The notes beneath the pieces are model-generated. The model saw only the letters and a list, made by a program, of their open reading frames with translations, was not told where the DNA came from and made no database searches. The translations under genes were made by a program, and so were the position numbers. This document shows, piece after piece, positions 17,874-26,759 of a DNA stretch of 58,586 bases. The stretch comes from JALEVB01 sp022768265 (GTDB lineage: Bacteria; Bacillota_I; Bacilli_A; Erysipelotrichales; Erysipelotrichaceae): the NCBI GenBank assembly GCA_034168985.1, contig JAXFJE010000011.1, positions 1 through 58,586 of the forward strand, read 5' to 3'. Positions within the stretch are counted from its first letter, which is position 1, and each line of letters opens with the position of its first letter.

Positions 17874-17891
17874 GCACGAAATATCGTGCAA
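17872..17891. promoter_or_regulatory. Perfect 8+8 palindrome upstream of PTS operon 1 (operator candidate)
   Basis: TTGCACGA and TCGTGCAA separated by AATA, 64 bases before the SIS gene. The arms are perfect and GC-richer than the surroundings. It may be the binding site of the PRD regulator encoded at 21584, whose N-terminus has two helix-turn-helix domains. Confidence 0.5.
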
Positions 17892-17955
17892 TTGATTATA
17901 TTCAAAGTAATTAGATAATTCAGTATTCTATAAGTGTAAACAAGGAGAATAGAAA

Positions 17956-19011
17956 ATGAGCTTATTAGATTGCATAGTAAATATTCCAACTTATTTAAAA
18001 GATATAGTAGAAAACAGTAATAGAATAAAAATAAATCTTAGTAATTATCTTAAAAATGAAACAGTAGATGAAATCGTATTTATTGCTAGTGGAACATCTT
18101 TAAATGCTAGTAAAGTAACTAGATATTTTGCTAAAAACAATTGTAGTTTAAATGTTCAATGTTTTTATCCTAATGAATTTTTAAATTATATTGATTATAA
18201 AAATCCAAATGCATTATATGTTTTAGTTTCCCAAGGTGGATCGACAAAACTAGTATATGACGCACTACAGAAGGTAAAAAAAGCTAATTTAAAACATTGT
18301 ACAATAACAGAATCGCTAGATTCTCCGATTGCTAAGGCAAGTGATTTGGCAATTGAAATGGGAAGCGTAAATGAGCCATATATGTATAGAACAATCGGGT
18401 ACTCTACAACAGTTACAACTTGTTGGATGCTAGAACTTTCCATAGCAGTTATCCAAAACAAAATTAGTGAGGTTATGGCAGATAAATTAAAGAAAGAACT
18501 GCTATCAGCAATTAATAATCTAGCAAATATTAGAGAATTAACAGAAGCATGGTATGAAAATAATAAATTTTCATTATTAAGAAGATCGAAAGCTATTTTA
18601 GCTGGAGCTCAATGCTTTTATGAAACTGCCAATGAAGCAGATATAAAACTGATGGAAATGGTTCCAATGTTCACAAGAAGTTTTGAATTAGAAGAATTAA
18701 TACATGGACCACAAAATGCTTTTGATGATGATACTTTATTCTTTATCTTAAGTGAAAATAGATTTGATAAAGATAAGGCAATACATATTGCTCAATTTTT
18801 AAAAACAGAAATAGGATTTTGTGCATTAGTTGGAGATAACAAACTAGATGATCGAGATTTAGTGTATGAGTTTGCAAGTGAAAACTTTAGAGCAATTGAA
18901 GAAGTTACTCCATTCCAAGTTATTGCATACCATATGGCTACAGATAAAGGAAGAGATTTAAAACGAGGTGTGAATACATCTATTCAAAAATATATCAAAA
19001 AAACATTGTAA
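17956..19011 (+). CDS. Double-SIS sugar-phosphate isomerase/deglycase (AgaS/FrlB/GlmS-C type)
   Basis: A 351-residue protein with two SIS domains: phosphate loops ASGTSLNAS (44-52) and SQGGSTKL (93-100) in the first, and the C-terminal landmarks FYETANEADIKLME (221-234) and ELIHGPQNAF (247-256), whose Glu and His are the catalytic positions in GlmS-like isomerases, deaminases and fructoselysine-6-P deglycases. It leads a mannose-family PTS operon, so it very likely acts on the 6-phosphate delivered by that PTS, by deamination/isomerisation of an amino sugar or cleavage of an Amadori product as in the gfr operons. I cannot decide between these. Confidence 0.85.
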   Translation: MSLLDCIVNIPTYLKDIVENSNRIKINLSNYLKNETVDEIVFIASGTSLNASKVTRYFAKNNCSLNVQCFYPNEFLNYIDYKNPNALYVLVSQGGSTKLVYDALQKVKKANLKHCTITESLDSPIAKASDLAIEMGSVNEPYMYRTIGYSTTVTTCWMLELSIAVIQNKISEVMADKLKKELLSAINNLANIRELTEAWYENNKFSLLRRSKAILAGAQCFYETANEADIKLMEMVPMFTRSFELEELIHGPQNAFDDDTLFFILSENRFDKDKAIHIAQFLKTEIGFCALVGDNKLDDRDLVYEFASENFRAIEEVTPFQVIAYHMATDKGRDLKRGVNTSIQKYIKKTL

Positions 19012-19026
19012 AATAAGGAGTTAAAA

Positions 19027-19440
19027 ATGAAATTATTAATTGCAACGCACGGCACATTTGCCGAAGGAATAAAATCAGCTTTACAGATAATCGTTGGAAA
19101 TGTGGAAAATATTGCGACCATCAATGCATATGTAGATGAATGTGATTTGAAAAAAGAATTAGATAATTATTTTGAAATTAATAAAAATGAAGAACTAATT
19201 GTATGTACAGATTTGTTTGGTGGTAGTGTAAATCAAGCTATTATTCAAAAATTGAAGGAAAAAGAATTTATATTGGTTACAGGTGTCAATTTTCCAATGC
19301 TATTAGAATTATCTTTGGCATTGGGAAATGGCAATCCGGATAAGGAAAAAATTAGAGAATTGATTAATAATTCTAAAGAACAATTAATGCTAGTAAATGA
19401 TGTATTAACTGAAAAAGTAGAAGATGATTTTGATTTTTAG
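19027..19440 (+). CDS. PTS mannose-family IIA component (operon 1)
   Basis: A 137-residue IIA-man protein. MKLLIATHGTFAEGI gives phospho-His8; the segment VCTDLFGGSVNQAI follows near 60-72. It receives phosphate from HPr and passes it to the IIB encoded next. Separate IIA and IIB genes as here are typical of the sorbose/N-acetylgalactosamine branch. Start 15 bases after the SIS gene with an AAGGAG site. Confidence 0.92.
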   Translation: MKLLIATHGTFAEGIKSALQIIVGNVENIATINAYVDECDLKKELDNYFEINKNEELIVCTDLFGGSVNQAIIQKLKEKEFILVTGVNFPMLLELSLALGNGNPDKEKIRELINNSKEQLMLVNDVLTEKVEDDFDF

Positions 19441-19452
19441 GAGGAATGAAAG

Positions 19453-19926
19453 ATGATATTGAAGATAAGAATTGATGATCGTTTGTTACATGGACAAGTT
19501 GCATATAGTTGGAAAGCAAAACTGGGATATAACGCAATTGTTATCGCCAGCAATGAAGCAGCTAATGATGAATTAAGAAAAGCAACTATCAAGATGTGCT
19601 GCCCTGATGGCGTAAAGTTGGCAACTAGGGATGTAGATGCAGCTGTTACTTTGTTAAAAAACGAAAAATTAAAGGCAATGAAAGTGTTTGTTATTTGCCC
19701 TAATCCTAAAACCGCTTATGAAGTTGCAACAAAATTGGAAGAAAAACCTGTAATAAATTTAGGTGGCATTCAAATGCGTGAAGGCGCAACATTTTTCTCA
19801 AAAGCGGTATATTTAACAGAAGAAGATAAAGAATATCTAGATAAATTGGTAGAATTGGGCTTCACTATTGAAGTGCAGGAAGTGCCTGAAACTTCAGTAG
19901 CAAATTATAAAAATATTAGAAAATAA
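19453..19926 (+). CDS. PTS mannose-family IIB component (operon 1)
   Basis: A 157-residue IIB-man protein with the signature RIDDRLLHGQV; His13 is the phospho-acceptor. The LNLGGIQMREG segment near 108-120 is also characteristic. It transfers phosphate from IIA to the incoming sugar at IIC-IID. It has a GGAGGA site and lies 12 bases after IIA. Confidence 0.93.
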   Translation: MILKIRIDDRLLHGQVAYSWKAKLGYNAIVIASNEAANDELRKATIKMCCPDGVKLATRDVDAAVTLLKNEKLKAMKVFVICPNPKTAYEVATKLEEKPVINLGGIQMREGATFFSKAVYLTEEDKEYLDKLVELGFTIEVQEVPETSVANYKNIRK

Positions 19927-19940
19927 AGGAGGATATGGAG

Positions 19941-20702
19941 ATGGAAGCTTTATCAGTTGCTACAATATTAGCATTATTGTGGTTTATCGAGAAAATTGGT
20001 GGAACGCCAATGGTGATTAGACCAATTGTAGTATCACCGTTGGTAGGTTTAGCTTTGGGTGATTTAACTAATGGCTTATTAATTGGTGCAACCTTAGAAT
20101 TAGTATTTATGGGTGCTATTCAAATTGGTGGTGCAGTACCACCAGATGTACTGGTAGGAGCTGGATTAGGAACTGCATTTGCCATAATGAATGGTTCTGG
20201 TGCAGATGTTGCTTTAACTTTAGCATTACCAATTGCTATTGTAGCTCAATCATTAAAAGTAATCGTATTTATTATGAGAAGTTGGTTCATGGATTTTGCA
20301 ATGAAGCAAGCTGCTCAAGCAAATTTCAAAGGGCTTCATTTAATTAATTTGGGTGGTTTGATTTTACAATGCTTGATGTATTTTGTTGTTGCATATGTTG
20401 CAATTGCATTAGGCTCCAATGCTGTACAAAGTATTATTGCAGCAATTCCTGAACCTATTATGAATGGATTAAGTGTTGCTGGTGGATTATTACCTGCAGT
20501 TGGTTTTGCATTATTGTTACAACCAATGATGACAGCAAAGAATGCTATTTACTTTGTATTAGGATTTGCGTGCTTAGCATACTTAAATTTACCGATTTTA
20601 GGTGTTACTGTATTAGGTGCTGCTATTGCATTTGTAGTTTGCTTTGAAAAACCTAAGACTGTAACTGTACAAGCAGAAGAGGAGGATTTGTTCGATGACT
20701 AA
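19941..20702 (+). CDS. PTS mannose-family IIC component (operon 1)
   Basis: A 253-residue membrane permease with the IIC-man layout: GLALGDLTNGLLIGATLELVFMG and GGAVPPDVLVG in the first third (landmarks near 35-70), then several helices and an acidic tail. Together with IID it forms the sugar channel. ATG 19941 is preferred over ATG 19935 because it leaves eight bases after AGGAGG. It overlaps the start of IID by eight bases. Confidence 0.92.
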   Translation: MEALSVATILALLWFIEKIGGTPMVIRPIVVSPLVGLALGDLTNGLLIGATLELVFMGAIQIGGAVPPDVLVGAGLGTAFAIMNGSGADVALTLALPIAIVAQSLKVIVFIMRSWFMDFAMKQAAQANFKGLHLINLGGLILQCLMYFVVAYVAIALGSNAVQSIIAAIPEPIMNGLSVAGGLLPAVGFALLLQPMMTAKNAIYFVLGFACLAYLNLPILGVTVLGAAIAFVVCFEKPKTVTVQAEEEDLFDD

Positions 20703-21507
20703 CGTTTTAACAAAAGAAGATAAAAAACTTATTAATGGATTATTTTGGGGATCATTTTTGTTAGAAGCTTGCTACAATTATGAAAGACAACAAGCTTTAG
20801 GCTTTTGCGTTGGCATGGAACCTGCAATCAAACGCTTCTATAAAACCAAAGAAGAGCAAGCAGAAGCATTAACAAGACACATGGCAATTTTTAATACTAC
20901 TCCACATGTTTCAGGGTTAATTTCTGGTGTTGCAGCTGCAATGGAAAAAGAAGCAAGTGAAAATCCAAATTTTGATAAATCAGCAATTAATAATGTAAAA
21001 GTTGGTTTGATGGGACCGATGGCTGGTATTGGTGATAGCTTTTTCTGGGGTACATTTAGAGTAATTGCTTCAGGTATTGGAATTTCATTAGCTCAACAAG
21101 GCAGTCCTCTTGCGCCAATTGTATTTTTAGTATTATTCAATATTCCACACATTTTAGTAAGATATTTTGGAACAAAATATGGATATATGTTTGGAACAAA
21201 ATTGATGAGTAATATTAAGGAAAATGATATTATTCAGACTATTTCTAAAGCTGCAACAATTGTCGGCTTAATGGTTATCGGTGGAATGACTGCTTCAATG
21301 GTAGTTATGACTACAAGCTTAAGTGTTACTATTGGTGATACAACATTTGCAATTCAAACATATTTAGATCAAATTTTCCCATTGTTGCTACCTTTTGTAT
21401 ATACTTTAGCAATGTTTGGTCTATTAAAAAAAGGCTTAAAATCAACTCATATTTTGTTAATTACAATAGCAGTTGGTATCATTGGATCTTTAGTTGGATT
21501 CTTCTAA
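20695..21507 (+). CDS. PTS mannose-family IID component (operon 1)
   Basis: A 270-residue IID-man protein with the characteristic QALGFCVGMEPAIKRFY region (landmark near 37-50), NTTPHVSGLISGVAAAMEKE and GLMGPMAGIGDSFFWGTFR, and C-terminal membrane segments. It is translationally coupled to IIC (overlap ATGACTAA). A hairpin follows, after which the regulator gene has its own promoter-like sequence. Confidence 0.92.
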   Translation: MTNVLTKEDKKLINGLFWGSFLLEACYNYERQQALGFCVGMEPAIKRFYKTKEEQAEALTRHMAIFNTTPHVSGLISGVAAAMEKEASENPNFDKSAINNVKVGLMGPMAGIGDSFFWGTFRVIASGIGISLAQQGSPLAPIVFLVLFNIPHILVRYFGTKYGYMFGTKLMSNIKENDIIQTISKAATIVGLMVIGGMTASMVVMTTSLSVTIGDTTFAIQTYLDQIFPLLLPFVYTLAMFGLLKKGLKSTHILLITIAVGIIGSLVGFF

Positions 21508-21520
21508 GCAACATTATGCA

Positions 21521-21549
21521 GGCAAGAACATAAGATTCTTGTCTGTTTT
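21521..21549 (+). terminator. Weak terminator after PTS operon 1
   Basis: GGCAAGAA/TTCTTGTC arms around 7 bases, then TGTTTTT. Two overlapping TATAAT boxes (21553-21558 and 21559-21564) follow at once and may drive the regulator; their -35 (TTCTTG, 21536-21541) lies inside the hairpin. Confidence 0.55.
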
Positions 21550-21583
21550 TGCTATAATTATAATATTTTAGAAGAGGTTTTTT

Positions 21584-23476
21584 ATGGATTTATTAACTAT
21601 TAGGCAATATCAAATTTTCGAAATGATCAATGAGGACTATATTACAGCTGATACTATTGCAGAAAACTTAGACATATCAGTGAGAACAGTTAAGACAGAA
21701 ATTTCAAAGATTAATGACATCATTAGAAACGCTGGATGTAAAATTATATCAAAAAGTGGTAAGGGATATGTATTGGCTAAAAACAATGATTATGATCATG
21801 ATATTTTGCTAAAATGCTATCCTGAAAGATATGATAATGATATTCCTGATAGTTATTATGAGCGTGTAATTTATATAATAAAAAAGCTATTAGTTATTGA
21901 TTATCATGTGAAGGTAGAAGATTTGGCTGATGAATTGTTTGTATCACGTCCTACGATGGCGCAAATAATGAAAGATGTTAGACAGCGGTTAGCAAAATAT
22001 CGGCTAAAATTAATCTCTAGACCTAATTATGGTATTTTTGCTCAAGGAGATGAAGTTGATAAGCGCTTAGCGATTGCAGAGTATTTTTTTCATGATAATT
22101 TAGCTGCTGAAGATTATCAATTAGAGACGAACAGAATGTTTAGCACAGAAGATGCAAAACAGGAATTCATAACAATTATGTCAATGATAAAAGATATCTG
22201 TAGTCAATATAATATTGAAATGTCAGATTATTCTGTGCATAACTTAGCAATCCATATTCATATATCAATTAGACGATGTACTTTTTATAATTATGTGAAA
22301 GTAGATGATAATGTGATTGCTAAATGGCAAAATACGATTGAGTTCAAAGCTGCTTTAAAACTTACTGATGCCTTAGAAAAATATTGTGATTTCTTATTGC
22401 CGGTTGGCGAAAGTGTCTATTTAGCTCAACACATACGTAGCAAACGTATCATAGAATCAAATCATATTACTTCAAAACAAGAATCAGATTTACATAAATG
22501 TTTAGAATTAATTATGGCAGAGATAAATAACAATTTTGGATTTAATCTGACACAAGATAGCGAATGGTATAAATATATGATCTTGCACATACCACTAATG
22601 ATAGAAAGATTGCAAACGCACATGATCATTCGAAATCCATTAGTCAAAGATAATATGCGTAGATATTTATTTGCTGCTAAGTTAACTCATTCAGCATGCG
22701 AAGTAATAACTCAAATATATGGCGTTAATGTTGATATAAATGAATTTGGTTATTTGTTGCTGTATTTCAATCTAGCAGTTACGCGTTTTGAACTGAATAC
22801 TCCTTTAAAAATAGCATTACTATCAGGACGAGGAAGACCTGAAGCGGTAATGATTGCAAATGAAATAAAAGAACGCTTTTCATCTCACAAATATCAAATT
22901 GTTGAAGTGGATAAAATTGATAAAAAATATGATTTAGTGATTTCAACATATAGAATAAATAACATTAATGATTGTCCATGCATAATAATAAATGATGATA
23001 ATTATTTGGAAAAAATACATGAAAAATTAGTAGAAATTAGATATAAAGATCTTGATTTAGATAATTTCATTAAAGAAGAATATTGTACATTTATGCTTGA
23101 TGGTGAAACTAAAGAGGAAGTAGAAAATAATTTTTATCAAGAATTATATAAGAAAGATCTAATTAAAGAAATTCCTGAAGAATATAATAAATGTTTAGCT
23201 GATGAACTTGGAAATGGAATTGTTCATTTTCAGGATTCATATCGCATTGTTCGTAAGAGCATGTTCTATATATGTACTTTAAAAAAGCCCGTATATTGGG
23301 ATAAAGAATTAGTAAGAATATTAGTATTAACAAAAACTAAAAAAGATCATGATAAGGATTTATATAATTTGTGCCGAGTTGTTTCTAAATGGGCAAATGA
23401 TAAAGCCAAAGTAAACAAATTAATAAAAAACCCAAGTTTTGAAGAATTGAAGAAAGATATAAAGGAAAAATTATGA
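21584..23476 (+). CDS. PRD-containing transcriptional activator (MtlR/LicR-like)
   Basis: A 630-residue regulator: HTH domain (about 5-60), a second Mga-like HTH (about 92-150), PRD1 (about 195-295, His224 and His283), PRD2 (about 305-400, His335; the second expected His is Tyr394), a IIB-like segment (about 408-480) that starts LLSGRGRPEA and lacks the usual Cys, and a degenerate IIA-like C-terminus. Such proteins sense sugar flow through phosphorylation by PTS components and activate the linked PTS operon. It lies just after operon 1 and its stop overlaps the start of the IIB-like gene (ATGA), so the two are made together. Confidence 0.87.
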   Translation: MDLLTIRQYQIFEMINEDYITADTIAENLDISVRTVKTEISKINDIIRNAGCKIISKSGKGYVLAKNNDYDHDILLKCYPERYDNDIPDSYYERVIYIIKKLLVIDYHVKVEDLADELFVSRPTMAQIMKDVRQRLAKYRLKLISRPNYGIFAQGDEVDKRLAIAEYFFHDNLAAEDYQLETNRMFSTEDAKQEFITIMSMIKDICSQYNIEMSDYSVHNLAIHIHISIRRCTFYNYVKVDDNVIAKWQNTIEFKAALKLTDALEKYCDFLLPVGESVYLAQHIRSKRIIESNHITSKQESDLHKCLELIMAEINNNFGFNLTQDSEWYKYMILHIPLMIERLQTHMIIRNPLVKDNMRRYLFAAKLTHSACEVITQIYGVNVDINEFGYLLLYFNLAVTRFELNTPLKIALLSGRGRPEAVMIANEIKERFSSHKYQIVEVDKIDKKYDLVISTYRINNINDCPCIIINDDNYLEKIHEKLVEIRYKDLDLDNFIKEEYCTFMLDGETKEEVENNFYQELYKKDLIKEIPEEYNKCLADELGNGIVHFQDSYRIVRKSMFYICTLKKPVYWDKELVRILVLTKTKKDHDKDLYNLCRVVSKWANDKAKVNKLIKNPSFEELKKDIKEKL

Positions 23477-23952
23477 TTAAATTATTAAGAGTAGACGATA
23501 ATTTGTTACATGGCAGTGTTGCCTTTTCTTGGGTTATTAATTTGAAGATTCATACAATAATTATTGGTGATGATCAGGTGGTAAATGATCAATTTATGAA
23601 AATGACATTAGGATTGTCTAAGCCATCGGGAGTAAATTTGTTAATTTTATCGGTTGATGATGCCATAAATAAATTACAGGAAATACAGGATAGTAATTTA
23701 AACGTGCTTGCAATCGTAAATAATATCGCAAAAGCAGTTAAAATATGCGAAAAAATTCCTGAAATCAAGCATATAAATATTGGACTCATTAGAAATAAAG
23801 GAAATGAAGGAATACAATACGCGCACATGCATCTAAGTTTAGAAGACATTGAACTATGTAAAAGCTTATTAAATAATGGTGTATATCTAGAATATCGATT
23901 AAATTTTCATGATGAAATGGTTGATGTGGCGAAGGTAATTTATGAGAGTTAA
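23473..23952 (+). CDS. Stand-alone mannose-family IIB-like protein coupled to the regulator
   Basis: A 159-residue IIB-man homologue that starts IKLLRVDDNLLHGSV. The phospho-acceptor His13 is kept, but the Arg before LLHG is Asn and the LGGI segment is replaced by IGLIRNKG, so it has diverged from the transport IIB of operon 1. It overlaps the regulator by four bases and the DMT gene by eleven. Context suggests a dedicated phosphate relay or partner for the PRD regulator rather than a transport subunit; this is an inference. Confidence 0.8.
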   Translation: MIKLLRVDDNLLHGSVAFSWVINLKIHTIIIGDDQVVNDQFMKMTLGLSKPSGVNLLILSVDDAINKLQEIQDSNLNVLAIVNNIAKAVKICEKIPEIKHINIGLIRNKGNEGIQYAHMHLSLEDIELCKSLLNNGVYLEYRLNFHDEMVDVAKVIYES

Positions 23953-24796
23953 AGGAATAATATATGTATTAATATCAGCTTTGATATACGGATTTACACC
24001 GGTATTATGCTCTATGACTTATAAATTAGGTAACACCTCATTAACGTTGACTTTTTTTCGTTCGTTTTTTGTGTTGCCAATATTGATAATATTAATGAAA
24101 AAAGAACACGTCTCGTTTTATATTACAAGAAATGATTTCATAAAAATATTTATAGTAGCATTGTTTGGAGCTGTATTTACGACGCTGTTGCTTTATTCTA
24201 GTTACCAATATATTGCAGTAGGAACAGCTACTACATTGCATTTTTTATATCCTTTATTTGTAACTTTGATTTGCCATTTTATTTATCATGATAATCTACG
24301 CCAGAAGCAAATTATTGCTTTGATTATTAGTCTTTTTGGTGTTGTGTTTTTTATGGATTTTAAGGATCTTTCAACGATTCAAGGGATAATGATGGCACTT
24401 ATTAGCGGTTTTACATTCTCGATATATCTAGTTGGTATTGAGAAGTTTGGATTATCAACAATGAATAGTTACAAATTATCATTTTATATTGCAGCTAGTG
24501 TGTGTTTTTGCTTAGCAATGATTAATATTTTTACAGGACAAATTAATTTGAATCAGCCGAAGCTGTCTTATGCTCTTATGGTTTTGATTGCGATATTAGC
24601 ACAGTTTGTAGCGGTAATATTATTAAAAGAAGGAATCGCTATTATAGGTAGTTCACTAGCAAGTTTATTTTCAATGATTGAACCGGTTTCTTCAGTGATT
24701 TTTGGATCAATTTTTTTAGCAGAGAATATATCATATATGCAAATCATTGGTTGTGTGATGATCATGGCTGGGGTAATTATCCTGTTGAAAAAATGA
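23942..24796 (+). CDS. DMT-family (EamA) transporter
   Basis: A 284-residue membrane protein with ten predicted helices in two EamA repeats (about 5-135 and 145-283); the second repeat carries the typical SLASLFSMIEPVSSVIFGSIFLAE ending (landmark near 235-260). The family exports amino acids, metabolites or nucleotide-sugar-like compounds. The start lies inside the end of the IIB-like gene and the stop is 23 bases before the flavoprotein gene, so it belongs to the regulator operon. Substrate unknown. Confidence 0.87.
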   Translation: MRVKGIIYVLISALIYGFTPVLCSMTYKLGNTSLTLTFFRSFFVLPILIILMKKEHVSFYITRNDFIKIFIVALFGAVFTTLLLYSSYQYIAVGTATTLHFLYPLFVTLICHFIYHDNLRQKQIIALIISLFGVVFFMDFKDLSTIQGIMMALISGFTFSIYLVGIEKFGLSTMNSYKLSFYIAASVCFCLAMINIFTGQINLNQPKLSYALMVLIAILAQFVAVILLKEGIAIIGSSLASLFSMIEPVSSVIFGSIFLAENISYMQIIGCVMIMAGVIILLKK

Positions 24797-24819
24797 TATG
24801 ACTACATAAGGAGGTTTAT

Positions 24820-26646
24820 ATGAGAAAAGTAGTTTCATTATTAATGAGCATATGCTTAATTTTATCTTTGAGTTCATGTTCATCAAACAACAATGCTTCT
24901 TCTGAAATTTCAAAAGCAGAAAAAACAGAAGCAACAGAAAATGATCTTACAACAGATGTTGTCGTTGTCGGTGGTGGTGGAGCAGGGATTGCTTCAGCAA
25001 TTTCCGCGTCCCAAAACGGTGCTGATGTTATTTTGATTGAAAAAATGGGCTATTTAGGTGGAGCAACGATGTTTTCAGGGGGCATTATTCCTGCGGTAGG
25101 GACAAGCCAGCAACAAGAAGCTAATATTCAAGATGATAATGATTGGTTCGCAAGGGATATATTAAGACCAAGCAATTATTCTGTTAGGAAAGATTTAGTT
25201 TACAAGGTTGTTGAGGAATCAAAGCCGTTGATTGAATGGATCGAAAGTATGGGAGTGCATTTTGATTTGATCACCAACTCACTTTATTATGGTCAATCTA
25301 ATTATCGTATGCACCTTGCAGAAGGTGGTGGAAGTCAAATGACATCTACAATGATTGATTATTTGGAAAGCATTGATAATATTACAATATTAACTAGTAC
25401 AGCAGGTACTGGTCTGTTAACAAACGAGGCAGGAGAAGTAATTGGTGTTAGTGCAAATGATGGAGAGAAAGATTTTAATATCTATGCTAATAACACTGTA
25501 TTAGCTACTTCGGGCTTTGCTGCGAATAAAGATATGTTAGAGGAATATATTCCAGAAATGGTAGATGCATATCCATTAGTGGCACCAGGAGCAACTGGAG
25601 AGGGTATCATATGGGGCATGGAATTAGGAGCTGATGTAGCCAATATGAAAGCATATCAAGGACATGCATTCTATAATGAAGAAAGTGGTCAAACAATAGC
25701 TCAAGCAATTGCAAATAATGGTGGTATTTTTGTAAATAAAAATGGAGTTCGTTTTACTAATGAATATAATGGATATTCAGAGCTTTCACCACATGTGTTA
25801 GCGCAGCCAGGTAAATATGCATACTTAGTGTTTGATCAAAATATTGCAGATAATACTAGTCAATTTGAAGGCTATGTTGAAGCTGGCATTGTAACAAGTG
25901 GAAATACAGCAGAAGAACTAGCGGCAAATCTAGGTATTGATGAAGTAGCGATGAAGGACACATTTGATCGTTATGTTAATTCTATTGCTAAAGGTGAAGA
26001 TGAATTTAATCGTACTAAATTACCTGCAAGTTGGGAAGGACCATTTTATGCAATCAGGGTTACTGGCGATTTGAGACATACTCAAGGTGGTTTGGTAACT
26101 GATACTGATGCACATGTTTTACGTGAAGATGGCTCAGTTATTCAGGGATTATATGCTGCTGGTGGAGTTACGGAAGGTTTTGCAAGTACTGGTGGAGCAG
26201 CGTATATGTCTGGTGATGGTTTATTGCAAGCATTTGTTTTTGGTCGTATTGCTGGTAAAAATGCAGCAACAGAAGAAAAAGGTAATATTCAGGCAACAGT
26301 TTGGAAAGACCCAAACGTTAAAGAAACTATTGTGATTGAAAATGCTGATGAAAGCAAAGTTGATTCAGCAAATTTAACATATAAGGATGGAACATATGAA
26401 GGTGTTGGACAAGGACATGGAGGTGATATTAAAGCAAGTGTAACTGTATCGAATGGTAAAGTAGTAGAAATTGAAATTATAAGCCAAAATGAAACAGAAA
26501 CAATTTATGTTTCAGCAGTTGATAAAATTATAAATAGTATTATAGAAAATAATGGCACTGCAAATGTAGATACTGTTAGTGGAGCAACAGAATCTAGCAA
26601 TGGAATAATGGATGCTGTTAATGATGCGCTTGGTAATGCTAAATAA
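24820..26646 (+). CDS. Secreted flavinylated reductase with C-terminal FMN-binding domain
   Basis: A 608-residue lipoprotein (lipobox SSC, Cys20). Domain order is FAD-binding/fumarate reductase first (VVVVGGGGAGIASA near 47-60, GGLVTDTDAHVL and GLYAAGGVTEGFA near 430-460), then an FMN-binding domain (about 530-606) whose SGAT motif places the covalent FMN on Thr590. This is the reverse of the 12503 protein. It should reduce an organic acceptor outside the cell using electrons from a membrane flavin chain. AAGGAGG site; it is the last gene of the regulator/IIB-like/DMT operon and ends in a terminator. Confidence 0.9.
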   Translation: MRKVVSLLMSICLILSLSSCSSNNNASSEISKAEKTEATENDLTTDVVVVGGGGAGIASAISASQNGADVILIEKMGYLGGATMFSGGIIPAVGTSQQQEANIQDDNDWFARDILRPSNYSVRKDLVYKVVEESKPLIEWIESMGVHFDLITNSLYYGQSNYRMHLAEGGGSQMTSTMIDYLESIDNITILTSTAGTGLLTNEAGEVIGVSANDGEKDFNIYANNTVLATSGFAANKDMLEEYIPEMVDAYPLVAPGATGEGIIWGMELGADVANMKAYQGHAFYNEESGQTIAQAIANNGGIFVNKNGVRFTNEYNGYSELSPHVLAQPGKYAYLVFDQNIADNTSQFEGYVEAGIVTSGNTAEELAANLGIDEVAMKDTFDRYVNSIAKGEDEFNRTKLPASWEGPFYAIRVTGDLRHTQGGLVTDTDAHVLREDGSVIQGLYAAGGVTEGFASTGGAAYMSGDGLLQAFVFGRIAGKNAATEEKGNIQATVWKDPNVKETIVIENADESKVDSANLTYKDGTYEGVGQGHGGDIKASVTVSNGKVVEIEIISQNETETIYVSAVDKIINSIIENNGTANVDTVSGATESSNGIMDAVNDALGNAK

Positions 26647-26654
26647 TTAAGTTT

Positions 26655-26685
26655 AAGACTTTTGCTTTATAGCAAAGGTCTTTTT
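26655..26685 (+). terminator. Terminator after the second flavinylated reductase
   Basis: AAGACTTTTGCT and AGCAAAGGTCTT arms, TTAT loop, T-run. Confidence 0.88.
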
Positions 26686-26759
26686 AATATATACATGCTT
26701 AATAATCTGCTAATAAAGTGCTAAAATAGTAATATTACTAATAGAGAAGGGGGATTAAA

